Shown piece by piece: positions 45,847 through 54,444 of a DNA stretch of 64,000 nt. Origin of the DNA: Methylobacterium sp. R2-1 (GTDB lineage Bacteria; Pseudomonadota; Alphaproteobacteria; Rhizobiales; Beijerinckiaceae); NCBI RefSeq assembly GCF_014191355.1, contig NZ_JACHWM010000004.1, positions 124,001 through 188,000 on the forward strand, in the 5' to 3' direction. A program made the translations under genes and the position numbers. The notes under the pieces were generated by a model. It did no database searches. It worked only from the letters and a program-made list of their open reading frames with translations, and had not been told where the DNA came from. Position 1 is the stretch's first letter, and each line of letters begins with the position of its first letter.

Positions 45847-46452
45847 ATGTCCGATGCCATGTCTCAACCCGACCGCGCGCACGCGCCTGTGCCCTATTCC
45901 CTGCCCAGTCACCTGACCTCGGACCCACGCCGAAGACCGGATCCCGCGACGAGGGAGCTCGCCCACGGCCTCGGCTGGTTCTCGATCGGCCTCGGTTTGA
46001 CTGAAGTAGCGTTTGGCAGTGCCATTGCCCGCTGGCTCGGAATGCCGCGCGCCGCCCCGGTCATCCAGGCCTATGGGGTGCGCGAACTCATACAGGGTGC
46101 CGGGATTTTGGGCTCGCGCGATCCGACACCGTGGATCTCGGCGCGCGTCGCGGGAGACGCGCTCGATATCGCCACCGTCCTGCCAGGACTTGAGGGCCAT
46201 AATCCGCGCAAGGACAACGTGCTGATCGCCCTTGTGGCTTTGGTCGGCGTAACAGCCATAGATGTGATCTGCGCACAAAACCTTTCGGGGGCACCTCTCA
46301 ACCCGTCCCAGAAGATCCGGCAGGATTACCGCCGTCGCAGCGGCTTCCGCCGTCCCTCGAAGGCGATGCGAGGTGCGGCACGCGACTTCAAGCCGCCACC
46401 TGACATCATCGGCCCGGAGGCGATGCGTCCCTGGACACTGACCAACGCCTGA
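45847..46452 (+). CDS. Membrane protein resembling cyclase/dehydrase N-domain
   Basis: A 201-residue protein. Residues about 40-135 hold three or four hydrophobic segments (LGWFSIGLGLTEVAFG, RELIQGAGILG, VLIALVALVGVTAIDVI), resembling the membrane part fused to SRPBCC cyclase/dehydrase proteins in other Rhizobiales. Here the SRPBCC domain is missing; the tail is polar and Arg/Pro-rich. GAGGAAGTC precedes the ATG at 45847, chosen over an upstream start overlapping the dehydrogenase stop. Function unknown. Confidence 0.7.
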   Translation: MSDAMSQPDRAHAPVPYSLPSHLTSDPRRRPDPATRELAHGLGWFSIGLGLTEVAFGSAIARWLGMPRAAPVIQAYGVRELIQGAGILGSRDPTPWISARVAGDALDIATVLPGLEGHNPRKDNVLIALVALVGVTAIDVICAQNLSGAPLNPSQKIRQDYRRRSGFRRPSKAMRGAARDFKPPPDIIGPEAMRPWTLTNA

Positions 46453-46462
46453 GGCTGGAAGG

Positions 46463-47572
46463 ATGGCGAGCCTGATGCTGCCTGTCCTCGAACAGGCGCT
46501 GGGCGCGCTCGTCATGGGCCTCGTCCTCGCCGACATTTTCCTGACGGTCCTCTACGCGCGCATCGGGACGGGCCTGATTGCGGACAGGGTTGCCCATCTC
46601 ACCTGGGCAATCTTCCGGCGTGCCGCCGATAGGTTCAGGCAGAGGCGGGACGCCGTGCTCTCCTTCTGCGGCCCGGGCATCCTCATCGTCTACGTCCTGC
46701 TCTGGGCACTGGGACTGACCCTCGGAGCAGGCCTGATCATCCACCCCGCGCTCGGGACGGCCGTTCGAGCGAGCACCGGAGAGACACCGGCCGACTTCAT
46801 GACCGCCCTCTATGCCGGCGGTAGCAGCATGGCGATCGTAGGAGCCAGCGACTTCAAGCCGGTCACGGACGCCTACCGCATCCTCTATCTCGTGAACTCG
46901 CTCGTTGGGATGTCGGCGACGTCGTTGGTTCTTACCTACGTCATGCAGGTCTACAGCGCACTTCGGCAGCGCAACGCGCTCGGACTGAAGCTGTATCTGT
47001 TGGCGGGCGAAACGGCGGATGCCGCCGAACTTCTGGCGCGGCTCGGGCCACAGGGGCAGTTCAGCTCAGGTTACAGCCACTTGGCCGACGCCGCAGCGTC
47101 CATGGCCGAAATGAAGGAGACGCACCACTTCTATCCTGTGCTGTTCTACTTCCGCTTCCGGCAGCCTTTCTACTCGATCTCTGCTCAGACGTTCATCGCA
47201 CTAGACACGGTGTCACTGATCCGCTGTGGAATCGCAGACCGGCAGGCGGCATGGCTGAAGGAAACCGCCGCTGTCGATGCAATCTGGCGCGTTGCCATGC
47301 TGCTCGTCGTCACGCTTGAAACGACGTTCTTACACGGAGATCTGCCCGCTCCAGCCGACGTGAACAACGTTGAGAGCGAGGCTTGGCGCAATCGCTTCGC
47401 AGAGGCTCTCAGACGCCTTTCGGCAGTTGGCGTGGAGACGATGCCCAACGAGGCAGCGGCGGAGACTTACCTCGCGCTGAGGGCACAATGGCAGCCGCAT
47501 ATCGCGCGGCTGGCACCCGCGATGGCCTACCATGTCGACGAATTCGACCTCGGCGGAGAGAAGCGCCGCTGA
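46463..47572 (+). CDS. Polytopic membrane protein with ion-channel-like pore segment
   Basis: A 369-residue protein. Four or five membrane segments lie in the first 175 residues, one pair flanking a re-entrant-like stretch (ADFMTALYAGGSSMAIVGASDF) that resembles the pore loop of two-helix potassium-channel proteins but lacks the TVGYG filter. The C-terminal 190 residues are soluble and helical. GGAAGG stands just before the ATG, 10 bases after the previous gene, so it is cotranscribed with the alcohol dehydrogenase group. A channel function is a tentative inference. Confidence 0.7.
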   Translation: MASLMLPVLEQALGALVMGLVLADIFLTVLYARIGTGLIADRVAHLTWAIFRRAADRFRQRRDAVLSFCGPGILIVYVLLWALGLTLGAGLIIHPALGTAVRASTGETPADFMTALYAGGSSMAIVGASDFKPVTDAYRILYLVNSLVGMSATSLVLTYVMQVYSALRQRNALGLKLYLLAGETADAAELLARLGPQGQFSSGYSHLADAAASMAEMKETHHFYPVLFYFRFRQPFYSISAQTFIALDTVSLIRCGIADRQAAWLKETAAVDAIWRVAMLLVVTLETTFLHGDLPAPADVNNVESEAWRNRFAEALRRLSAVGVETMPNEAAAETYLALRAQWQPHIARLAPAMAYHVDEFDLGGEKRR

Positions 47573-48095
47573 CACGCTATGTCACTCCGGGGCTGGTACT
47601 CCAGGAGCCCTGATCTTCCCGCGCCCCCTCCAAGCACGCCCCTTACCGCCAGAACGAAGTCTTTCTTAATTCCAAGACTTACACATCCGCGGCGCAGCCA
47701 CGGAAGGTAAGTTGCTAGTGGACATCTTCGACAGAAAAATGCAGGAAGCAGTCCTGTGCTGGCATCAATATATAATATCGTTTGCACCGATAATCTTCTT
47801 TCGTGATCTGAGTGACATGAAATGTAGCGCGATGGCGCTCACCAACCGTGATCCTAGATCCTAGCAACGGGAGGCTCTCATCCGCCGCAGTGATGTAAAG
47901 CAGATTTTTAGGCAGGAACAGATTTTACAAAGCCAGGTTGGGATCAATCGACTCAGCCAGAAGTCGCACCAGCAAGCGTATGTTGCCGAATCGCGACGAT
48001 ACAACATCGATAAATTATTGCGCTTATTTGTCACTTGAACAGTATCGAACTGCGCGAAAGCATGCAGCCATTCTAGTCTATCCTAGAGCTGGAAT
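47573..48095. other. Intergenic, AT-rich
   Basis: About 520 bases with no gene. The stretch 47660-48070 is AT-rich with several short A/T blocks, in contrast to the flanking genes; it probably holds the promoter of the outer-membrane protein gene. No palindrome or terminator was recognised. Confidence 0.45.
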
Positions 48096-49109
48096 ATGAC
48101 GCGTATCCGCCAGATGCTCTCGACGACGTTCTTCTGCGTCGCCGGGCTCCATGCCGGATCGGCTGCTCGGGCAGCGGAGTCGGCCCAGGGCGTCTACCTG
48201 CTCGGTTTTCGCGGCCCCCTCGCAGGGGTGGCCCCGCCGCCGGGTTTCTACTTCGAGAACGATGCCTATTTCTACCAGGGCAGCCTTAAAGGAGGGCGTG
48301 CCTTCCAGAGCGGCGGTGTCGTCGCGTCTCAGGTCAAGCTCGAGACATACCTTGGCGTCGCCAATCCGATTTGGATCACGCCGGCAGAACTATTCGGCGG
48401 CTCGCTCGGCTTCCAGCTTCTAATCCCCTACGGTACGCCAGCCGTGAATGCTGGCGCCGTCCTGTTCTCGCCAGGTCTCGACCGCGTCGTTGCCGGCCGC
48501 GAGAGTGATGCCGTCTTCAACATCGGTGACATTTACGCCTCGTCCTTCGTCGGCTGGCACTCTGGCAACTTGCACTGGAACGTGACCCTCACCGGCGTGA
48601 TCCCGTCCCGCTCCTACGAGACCGGCCAGCTGTCCAATATCTCGCTCAACCGTCCGGCGCTCGATCTCTCCGGAGCCCTGACCTACCTCGATCCGGTCCT
48701 CGGCTACGAGCTGTCGGTGATCCCAGGCATAACCTTCAACTGGATCAACCCAGCCACCCGGTACCGAACCGGCACGGAGTTTCACCTGGAGTGGTCTGTA
48801 TCGAAGTACCTGACCAAGGAGCTGACGGTCGGCTTCGTCGGCTATTTCTACGATCAGCTCACCGGCGATAGTGCACCTGGCGACCGGGTTGGTCCCTTCA
48901 AGGGACGGGTGACGGCGCTCGGCGGCTCGGCCGGCTATACATTCAAGCTTGGCAAAATCCCCGTCGCGACCAGCGTGCGGGTGCTGCGCGAGTTCGATAC
49001 GCGCAACCGCTTCGAGGGCACCGCGACGTGGTTGACCATCGCGGCACCGCTCTGGGTGGCGCCGGCTAAGGCGGGGCCCGAGCCGAAGGTGATCGTGGCA
49101 AAGAACTGA
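48096..49109 (+). CDS. Outer-membrane transporter, MetA-pathway-of-phenol-degradation family-like
   Basis: A 337-residue protein with a signal peptide (residues 1-27, ending ARAAE). The beta-barrel pattern of alternating aromatic strands (YFENDAYFYQG, LGFQLLIPYG, HWNVTLTGVIPS, GYELSVIPGITFNWI, KELTVGFVGYFYDQLTG, RVLREFDTRNRFEG) fits the Phenol_MetA_deg family of small outer-membrane channels. These move hydrophobic compounds. It converges on a DUF1254 gene, and the two often co-occur in Gram-negative genomes. Confidence 0.85.
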   Translation: MTRIRQMLSTTFFCVAGLHAGSAARAAESAQGVYLLGFRGPLAGVAPPPGFYFENDAYFYQGSLKGGRAFQSGGVVASQVKLETYLGVANPIWITPAELFGGSLGFQLLIPYGTPAVNAGAVLFSPGLDRVVAGRESDAVFNIGDIYASSFVGWHSGNLHWNVTLTGVIPSRSYETGQLSNISLNRPALDLSGALTYLDPVLGYELSVIPGITFNWINPATRYRTGTEFHLEWSVSKYLTKELTVGFVGYFYDQLTGDSAPGDRVGPFKGRVTALGGSAGYTFKLGKIPVATSVRVLREFDTRNRFEGTATWLTIAAPLWVAPAKAGPEPKVIVAKN

Positions 49110-49147
49110 GCCCCTACTGCTGTCCCGGCCGGATCCTGCTGAGCGAC

Positions 49148-50596
49148 TCAGAGCGAAGCGCTCGTGCTGCGCGTGACCGGCGGCGGTGCCCAGGCGCCGT
49201 TCAACAGATCGTCCTTCGGCCAGTAGGTCCGCATCATCAGAATGAAGGGCCCCAACGGGGCTGGGAGCCAGTTCGACTCGTGCTGTGTTCCTGGGCTCTC
49301 AGCTTGGATGAAGAGATCGACCGAGCCGTCAGGGTTGGCCTTCAGGTCGTCGCGCGGGCTTACCGAGTACCGGTTGACCGGGTTGTCGACGAAGAAGTAG
49401 TCCGCATCGTACATCGTCAGCGACCAGAAGCCGTTGACGGGCGGCAGTTCGCCCTCTGGGAAGCGCATAACGTACTTCGAGTTGCCATTCAGCTTGCGGC
49501 CGGCAGCATCGACCGTAGTGGTTGGGTAGACGGCATCCTGAGGCAAGTTGCAGCCGAGCCCGACGGCCGTGATCAGGGCGCGCTGCAGGTAGTCCTTACC
49601 GTAGTCGCCGCCGTCAGTCGTGAAGGTCCACCCATTCACGTGTCTGCCCGTATCCTTCAGGTGCCCCATGATGCGGGGAATGGCCTCCTTTGGCGCCCGC
49701 TCGATCGCGTCACTGATGGCGGGTGGCTGACTTGCTGGATCGAACGGCCGACCGGGCGCGATCCCGATTGAGGCCATCTTGGCGACCGGAACTCCATCCG
49801 CGAGCGCCGGTGGGTTGTCCTTCATCAAGCCGGCCAGCAGGTTGAAGTAGGTCGTTGCGTCCATGCAGTTGACCTGCTCGCGCACAGCCGTTTTCATGTC
49901 GATGTTTGGGTCGACCCGGCCTGCCGGAGGCGTGTACGCCTTCCCAGCAGCACTGGCCGGAATGAGCCTGTACTGGTCCTGCAACGCGTGCACGGCTCGG
50001 TAATCCTCGGATGTGCCGGTACAGTAGGTCCGGCCGAGGATCCAGATCAGGTTGGTCGGTGCCTGGATCAGCTTGGCGCCAGACGGCACGCTGCCGCTCC
50101 AGTCAGGGCCGGCGATGAAGTAGGTCTGCGGGCCCGTTCCGGTGGTGCGCTTGCCCGGCACGGCGAAGATATTGGTCCAGGCGCTCAGCATCGGCATGAG
50201 GTAGTAGCGCCCGTCCTCCTCCGGAATGGTGAGTATGTGAGGCTCCCGGCCAACGTCGAGGAAGGCGCTGGAATAGAGTGTGTCCGCGTTGGGGGCGGTG
50301 ACGGCGCGGAATTTCGCGTTTGGGTACTCCCGCATGTTGGCGAACTGGCCCATCGGAGCGCCCTTACCCTCGGGCGCGGCTACGTTCGTGAGAACGCGCC
50401 GGGTCATTTCCATGGTGACGAGCGGGTAGCCGTAGATGTAGGCGTCCGTTGCGAGTTCCAGCGGATCCGCCGCCGCTTGGCTGCCGATGATCGGCGCGTC
50501 CTGCTCTGTAGCCTTCGCCCGGCCGAAGGGTAGGCCCGACCCGATGAACGGGATTGTAGCGGCGCCTACGGCAAAGATCCGTCTGCTGACATCCAT
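49148..50596 (-). CDS. Exported DUF1254/DUF1214 domain protein
   Basis: A 482-residue periplasmic protein. The N-terminus has SRRIFAVGA plus a hydrophobic stretch, consistent with a Tat signal. DUF1254 covers residues about 55-190 (YIYGYPLVTMEMTRRVLTN, PNADTLYSSAFLD, RYYLMPMLSAWTNIF) and DUF1214 about 360-470 (GFWSLTMYDADYFFVDNPVN, LFIQAESPG). AGGAGGCG stands before the ATG. These proteins are widespread and of unknown biochemical role. Its partner, the barrel protein at 48096-49109, is convergent with a 38-base gap. Confidence 0.88.
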   Translation of the reverse strand: MDVSRRIFAVGAATIPFIGSGLPFGRAKATEQDAPIIGSQAAADPLELATDAYIYGYPLVTMEMTRRVLTNVAAPEGKGAPMGQFANMREYPNAKFRAVTAPNADTLYSSAFLDVGREPHILTIPEEDGRYYLMPMLSAWTNIFAVPGKRTTGTGPQTYFIAGPDWSGSVPSGAKLIQAPTNLIWILGRTYCTGTSEDYRAVHALQDQYRLIPASAAGKAYTPPAGRVDPNIDMKTAVREQVNCMDATTYFNLLAGLMKDNPPALADGVPVAKMASIGIAPGRPFDPASQPPAISDAIERAPKEAIPRIMGHLKDTGRHVNGWTFTTDGGDYGKDYLQRALITAVGLGCNLPQDAVYPTTTVDAAGRKLNGNSKYVMRFPEGELPPVNGFWSLTMYDADYFFVDNPVNRYSVSPRDDLKANPDGSVDLFIQAESPGTQHESNWLPAPLGPFILMMRTYWPKDDLLNGAWAPPPVTRSTSASL

Positions 50597-50674
50597 GGTC
50601 GCCTCCTGTGAGTGGCCCGTTGATTTCAGGCGCTTCAGGAAAGATCTGATCCGCTGCCTATTCGGCAGATGGGT

Positions 50675-51043
50675 TCACCAGCACCTGCCTTCGCGTAAGC
50701 AACTCCGAAGCTTAAGAGGCACCAGGATCTTGGCTGAGGCGGACACGTGTTGTGACACGAACCGCACCGCTGTCGACTCAAGTGACGGGGCCGTATCTCG
50801 CCAACGCCGGACGCCGAATGCTCGAGGCCCATAGTATCCGCGCTGGTAAACCCCCACTGCGCGTGGTCCATACAATCCGCGGTGGACTCCAACCGCACCG
50901 CGCGGACCAACACAACCGGCCCGGTAAACGCCACGCGCGCAAACGGCGGCGTTAGCCTCTTTTGGAAAGTAAGTGATGAGGCAAGCAAAGATGCCAAGGG
51001 CGACCAGGACGAGCTTCATGACGAGCTTCATGACGAGCTTCAT
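50675..51043 (-). CDS. Secreted Gly/Tyr/Arg-rich protein with repeated start
   Basis: A 122-residue product. The signal peptide (LVALGIFACLITYF, cleavage after ANA) is followed by repeats of a GVYxRGxYGPRA type (GAVGVHRGLYGPRAVGVYQR, GYYGPRAFGVRRW). The last 40 residues lose the repeat character and may be a frame extension. Its first 12 codons are three exact MKLV repeats encoded by a 12-bp tandem repeat, so three in-frame ATGs (51043, 51031, 51019) are possible. Small exported proteins of this composition are common in Methylobacterium; function unknown. Confidence 0.6.
   Translation of the reverse strand: MKLVMKLVMKLVLVALGIFACLITYFPKEANAAVCARGVYRAGCVGPRGAVGVHRGLYGPRAVGVYQRGYYGPRAFGVRRWRDTAPSLESTAVRFVSQHVSASAKILVPLKLRSCLREGRCW
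51008..51043. repeat. 12-bp tandem repeat, three copies
   Basis: GACGAGCTTCAT is repeated exactly three times, with a fourth partial copy to 51052. On the minus strand each unit is ATG AAG CTC GTC, adding one start codon and MKLV per copy. Because the unit is a multiple of three, changes in copy number keep the frame. Confidence 0.85.
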
Positions 51044-51630
51044 GACGAGCTCTCAGCACGATGCTGACGTGGCTACCCGGCGGCGCTAAACCGAATCAAG
51101 GTGATTTTCACCGTATCACTCCATCGCGAAGATGCAATATCATCTGCAATAGCTACCGCTTAGCTTGAAAAGCAGGTCACGACTGCCTCTTTTTGATTGG
51201 AGCTAAAATAGTATGCCTGTATGCGCGAATGTCTCGTGTCTGAGCAAAAGACGTTGACCTGTCACTTGGATCAGATTGAATCCGAGAGATTAGCGCTGCG
51301 GAAATGAAGCAAGGGCGTTTCATCCGATGCGCACGGCCAGAGAAAGTAGGCATCGACTGTCGATGTCATGAATCCTCCTCGGGCCGCAGGCTAAAGATTC
51401 GCTTCCTCATTAAGATTGGCCCTTGGGCCGTCAAGGCGGAAGGTCAGGAAGGAGCTATGAGACCTTCAACCGAACAGTGCGGAACATCGGCTTGTCTACA
51501 CACGAGCATCGAAGCGGATGGAAGCGCTGTGGCCAAGCTAGGTCGTTCCGGGCCAATTAGAACGCCGGCAACCAGACCGTCCGAAGGTCCGATTGGGGTC
51601 GGGTGCAGTCGCTGCATCGCTACCCAACCA
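51044..51630. other. Intergenic stretch with dispersed motif
   Basis: About 590 bases with no supported gene. The left half (51060-51300) is comparatively AT-rich. GAAGGTCCGATTGGGGTC at 51583-51600 belongs to the dispersed motif also seen at 12.7 and 26.4 kb. A 182-codon rightward frame (51304-51852) crosses this stretch but changes composition midway and overlaps a recognisable gene on the other strand, so it is not called. Confidence 0.4.
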
Positions 51631-51874
51631 CTATTCTTTTGCCTCACGCTCGACACACGGCGCCCGCGCCACCTCCTCCGGAGTCTCACGAGCATAGGTC
51701 GTCATCGGCCCGATGGTGATCTCGGAACGCGCATGCGGGCGCTCACCCGGCGCAGTGACCACCGCGCTGATGCGCGTGCTCGGCCCGATGAACAGGTAAG
51801 GCGGGAGCGTCCTTGGCTGGCTTCCCGCTCGCGAACAGGCCGGCCAAGGTGACGACTATGAAGCAGGGGCTCAT
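51631..51874 (-). pseudogene. Small exported protein, module copy 1, frameshifted
   Basis: GAGGAGGACGACG precedes an ATG that begins a signal-like MSPCFIVVTLAGLFASG. After KDAPA one extra T shifts the frame; the continued phase reads YLFIGPSTRISAVVTAPGER, EITIGPMTTYARETPEEVAR and stops at 51631. A homologue with the same layout lies at 53349-53593, and an N-terminal scrap at 60050-60085. The ATG overlaps the stop of the preceding gene. Position after a membrane/coiled-coil protein suggests part of a phage lysis-like cassette, though no lipobox is present. Confidence 0.65.
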
Positions 51875-52235
51875 CGTCGTCCTCCTCGCGGCAGGTGTCC
51901 ATGGGTGTCGTCTTGGTAGTTCAGCACGTCGGTAAGGCGCCGGAGCACCTTCGCGAATTGGCTGGCGTGCTGCGCCTCCTCCGAGGCCGCGTCCGCCCGG
52001 ATCGCCAAAGTCAGATCCTTGATCGCTGAGGTTAAGGTCAGCAGCCGCCATGCTGTTGAACAGCGCTGTACCGGCACCCTGTGCCACATCCCGGGCGAAT
52101 GCCGGCTTTAGCGCCTCGATGCGGTAGTCGAAGAAGGTCTTCAGGAAGCTGGCGAGCGGGACCAGGAGGATGGCATTGACGCCGTTCGACTGAAGCAACC
52201 CAGGACGCAATCATCTCGCAACAGAACCAGGCCAT
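51871..52235 (-). pseudogene. Membrane-anchored coiled-coil protein, module copy 1, frameshifted
   Basis: Read across frames, this segment codes for an N-terminal hydrophobic stretch (NAILLVPLASFLKTFF), a helical part (EALKPAFARDVAQGAG) and, after a frame change near 52030, a coiled coil (TSAIKDLTLAIRADAASEEA, FAKVLRRLTDVLNYQDD). The stop overlaps the next gene's ATG. One or two frameshifts make it defective. The architecture (one membrane segment plus periplasmic coiled coil, followed by a small exported protein) resembles phage spanin pairs, but homology is not shown. Confidence 0.5.
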
Positions 52236-52283
52236 GGCTCATCACCACAACAGTCTATGCACGGCTGCTAGGCATAGGGGACG

Positions 52284-52697
52284 ATGTTGATGAAGAATTG
52301 GGATCAGAAGAAGATCGGCAGTGCGATCGCCCGCGGCCTGCTCACCGCGGTGTTCCTCGTCGCAGCTGGTATGAAGCTTGCCGCGCTGCCGTTCGAAGTC
52401 GCAGGATTCGAGAGGTTCGGCTACCCGCTCGGGTTCATGTACGTGATCGGCGCGCTCCAGCTTATCGGCGCCGTGATGCTCTGGTCGCGCCGCTTCATTG
52501 GCCTCGGAGCGATGCTGCTGGCCGTGCTGATGGTAGGAGCTGCCGGTTGCCACCTGCACGCTGGTGATCCGATCATGATGACGTTGCCGGCATTGGTGCT
52601 CTTCATCATGCTCGCAGGACTCGCCTATGCTTTCCGATCAGAATTGCTCGCTCTCGCACCTCGCTTTCTGCTCGGGCGTCGACTTGCTGACTACTAA
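52284..52697 (+). CDS. DoxX-family membrane protein, paralogue 2
   Basis: A 137-residue, four-helix inner-membrane protein. It closely resembles the product of 25088-25489: AGMKLAALPFEVAGFERFGY, FMYVIGALQLIGAVMLWSR and the GDPIMMTLPALVLFIMLAGL end align throughout. A second ATG at 52290 is possible. It lies among mobile debris, so one of the two copies was probably acquired or duplicated. Role unknown. Confidence 0.85.
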   Translation: MLMKNWDQKKIGSAIARGLLTAVFLVAAGMKLAALPFEVAGFERFGYPLGFMYVIGALQLIGAVMLWSRRFIGLGAMLLAVLMVGAAGCHLHAGDPIMMTLPALVLFIMLAGLAYAFRSELLALAPRFLLGRRLADY

Positions 52698-52730
52698 ATG
52701 TTGCGAAACCTAGGGCCGGGCTCAACGAAA

Positions 52731-52892
52731 ACTCCCGCCGCGACTGGGCCGGGCGGAGCTGAAGGCATGGGTCCGTCGATGAGTGAGAGGGATCGAGGCT
52801 ACAGTCGGGCGGCGATCTGTCGAGAGCCATCAACTCGGCGCCGGCCCACCGAGTCCGGATTCGCTCATCCGATACCAGTCGCTGATGTAGGG
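52731..52892 (-). repeat. Dispersed intergenic element, copy B
   Basis: An imperfect hairpin (CTCCCGCC..GGGCGGAG) with AAAA on its left, a weaker terminator for the minus strand than copy A, is followed at 52830-52892 by the conserved 63-base block. The minus-strand frame here is open: PYISDWYRMSESGLGGPAPS then TGA. It is the best preserved of the three copies in coding terms. Confidence 0.55.
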
Positions 52893-53135
52893 CGCGTCTG
52901 CTCGATAGCCGGGCGGATGCCGGCGGTGGCGACGATGGCGCCAACCATGATTGGCGCCGTCGCGGGAAACTCAGTTCGCACCTGTGGCGAAGTATTAAGT
53001 GCAAAAAGCATTTCGGCCCATCATCTACTGTCAATCCAATTTTAATAAGAAAATATTTCTATATATGGTTTTTATTTAAATTCTGCTTGCATCGTGGTGA
53101 TAGGATTGGCATTCGCTTGAACCAGGGTGGGTATC

Positions 53136-53342
53136 ATGAGGTTATCGCCAAACCTGTATGAAGAGATCATGCAGCATCCGTGCCCCTCATGCGGGACAAG
53201 GCATGAGAAGACGGGCCGTTGGTTTGCCTCGGTTTCAAAGTATCGATGTTCGCATTGTGGCGATATGGTACATATCAGCTATCCAACAAGACAGATTATT
53301 TTCGCTGTCCATCAGGCTTTGAAACAGCGGAATGCGATGTGA
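53136..53342 (+). CDS. Small zinc-ribbon-like protein, 68 aa
   Basis: Two CxxC pairs, CPSCG and CSHCG, separated by about 20 residues form a likely zinc ribbon (HPCPSCGTRHEKTGRWF, KYRCSHCGDMVHISY). AGGGTGG stands before the ATG. The 130 bases upstream are AT-rich. Proteins like this can act as nucleic-acid or protein adaptors; no specific family is recognised. Confidence 0.65.
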   Translation: MRLSPNLYEEIMQHPCPSCGTRHEKTGRWFASVSKYRCSHCGDMVHISYPTRQIIFAVHQALKQRNAM

Positions 53343-53348
53343 GTACCG

Positions 53349-53593
53349 TCATGGCTCGTGGGGTTGACGCTCCACGCACAGCACCCGCGCCGCCGCCTCC
53401 GGCGTCTCTCGGACGAAGGTCGTGATCGGCCCGATGTTGATCTCCAATCTCGCATGAGGGCGCCGGCCCGGTTCCGTAGAAACCGGCTGATGCGCTCACT
53501 TGGTCTGATGAATGGATAGGTGCGGGTGTCCTCGGCCGGCTTCCCGCTCGTAATCATGCCGACAAGGGTCACGGCTATGAAGCAGCGCGTCAC
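53349..53593 (-). pseudogene. Small exported protein, module copy 2, frameshifted
   Basis: Homologue of 51631-51874. It begins at GTG with TRCFIAVTLVGMITSGKPAE and continues DTRTYPFIRPSERIS. The frame is then lost, and the remainder (VSTEPGRRPHARLEINIGPI, TTFVRETPEAAARVLCVE) is in another phase, ending at 53349. Total length matches copy 1 within one base. The frame loss lies at a different site from copy 1, so the two copies were damaged independently. Confidence 0.6.
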
Positions 53594-53605
53594 GTCCGAT
53601 CCCGA

Positions 53606-53971
53606 TCATGATGCACCCTGTTCTCGGATCGCCTGCTCGCGCTCGATCAGGCTAAGGAGTTCGGTCTGCTGCTTCGCCTCCTCGCGGATGATGCGGATGC
53701 GCTCCGCGATGCGGCTGGTGTCCTCGGTCTGCCGACGGGCGAGATCGCGCAATTCCCGCATCAGGTCGATCGCCTCACGCGGTCCCTGCAGGAAGGGCGG
53801 CGGCAGGTGATCGCGGTCTCCTCGTGCCCGCGTGACCATCCAGCCGACCAGCATCATGGTGCAGCCGTCGGTGAAGATCTGGAGGAACTGCTCGGTCGCG
53901 ATCACGTCCTTGAGAAGCTGAGCCAGTCCATCAGCCCCGAACCTCCTCAAGTGCCGCCGGAGCCTTGCCAA
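53606..53971 (-). CDS. Membrane-anchored coiled-coil protein, module copy 2
   Basis: A protein of up to 121 residues. A short hydrophobic segment (CTMMLVGWMVT) precedes a Pro-rich joint and a long charged coiled coil (REAIDLMRELRDLARRQTED, RIAERIRIIREEAKQQTELL). The first ATG lies inside the upstream gene; a GTG at 53905 would avoid that overlap. It is the counterpart of 51871-52235 and likewise precedes a small exported protein. A phage spanin-like or envelope role is conceivable, not proven. Confidence 0.6.
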   Translation of the reverse strand: MARLRRHLRRFGADGLAQLLKDVIATEQFLQIFTDGCTMMLVGWMVTRARGDRDHLPPPFLQGPREAIDLMRELRDLARRQTEDTSRIAERIRIIREEAKQQTELLSLIEREQAIREQGAS

Positions 53972-54374
53972 GCCGGCTCCGGCGCGACACGCCGTCTAGC
54001 ACGGCGATGTAGACGGAAATGGCCTCGAACCCGGCGAGCGTCCCGAACACAGGGATGACGAAGCTCGGCGCATGCGCCACCGTGAAGGCGTCATAGATCA
54101 GGGCGATCGCGAACTGGCCCATGATGAGGCAGCCGATCCCGGCGCCGATTGCCCTCGCATAGGCACCCCTCGGCCCGACGCGAACGTTGTTGATGCAGCC
54201 GTTGAGGAACAGCGCCATGTTGGCCTCGCTGAACCCCATCTCGGCGATCGGCTTCAGTGCATTGCGCAACATGGTGTCATCCGGCATGGCGAGGGTGAAG
54301 GCGATCAGCACCATCATCGTCGCCATGCGCCACTCGAACAGGCGGTAGGTGCTGTAGGAGCCGGCGGAGTGCAT
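53931..54374 (-). CDS. Phage-type membrane protein, possible holin-like
   Basis: A 147-residue protein with three or four hydrophobic segments (ATMMVLIAFTLAM, AIGAGIGCLIMGQFAIALIY, SFVIPVFGTLAGFEAISVYI) and a polar C-terminus (RRSRLGKAPAALEEVR). The ATG at 54374 (MHSAGSYSTYRLFEWRMA) starts a pattern I associate with small membrane proteins of alphaproteobacterial prophages. It overlaps the following coiled-coil gene. The group 54374-53349 may be a degraded lysis cassette. Confidence 0.6.
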   Translation of the reverse strand: MHSAGSYSTYRLFEWRMATMMVLIAFTLAMPDDTMLRNALKPIAEMGFSEANMALFLNGCINNVRVGPRGAYARAIGAGIGCLIMGQFAIALIYDAFTVAHAPSFVIPVFGTLAGFEAISVYIAVLDGVSRRSRLGKAPAALEEVRG

Positions 54375-54444
54375 GGGCAGGAACGGACGGCAAGCGCTCC
54401 TGTCCTCCTGCTTGGAAAGCGGCGTCAGAAGAATGCTGTCCGCA

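Noticed and set aside
51008..51052. CRISPR-like direct repeats
   Set aside because: Repeats are 12 bp, adjacent without spacers, and in coding phase.
51304..51852. Rightward 182-codon frame
   Set aside because: Overlaps the better supported leftward module gene and has no family, signal or ribosome binding site.
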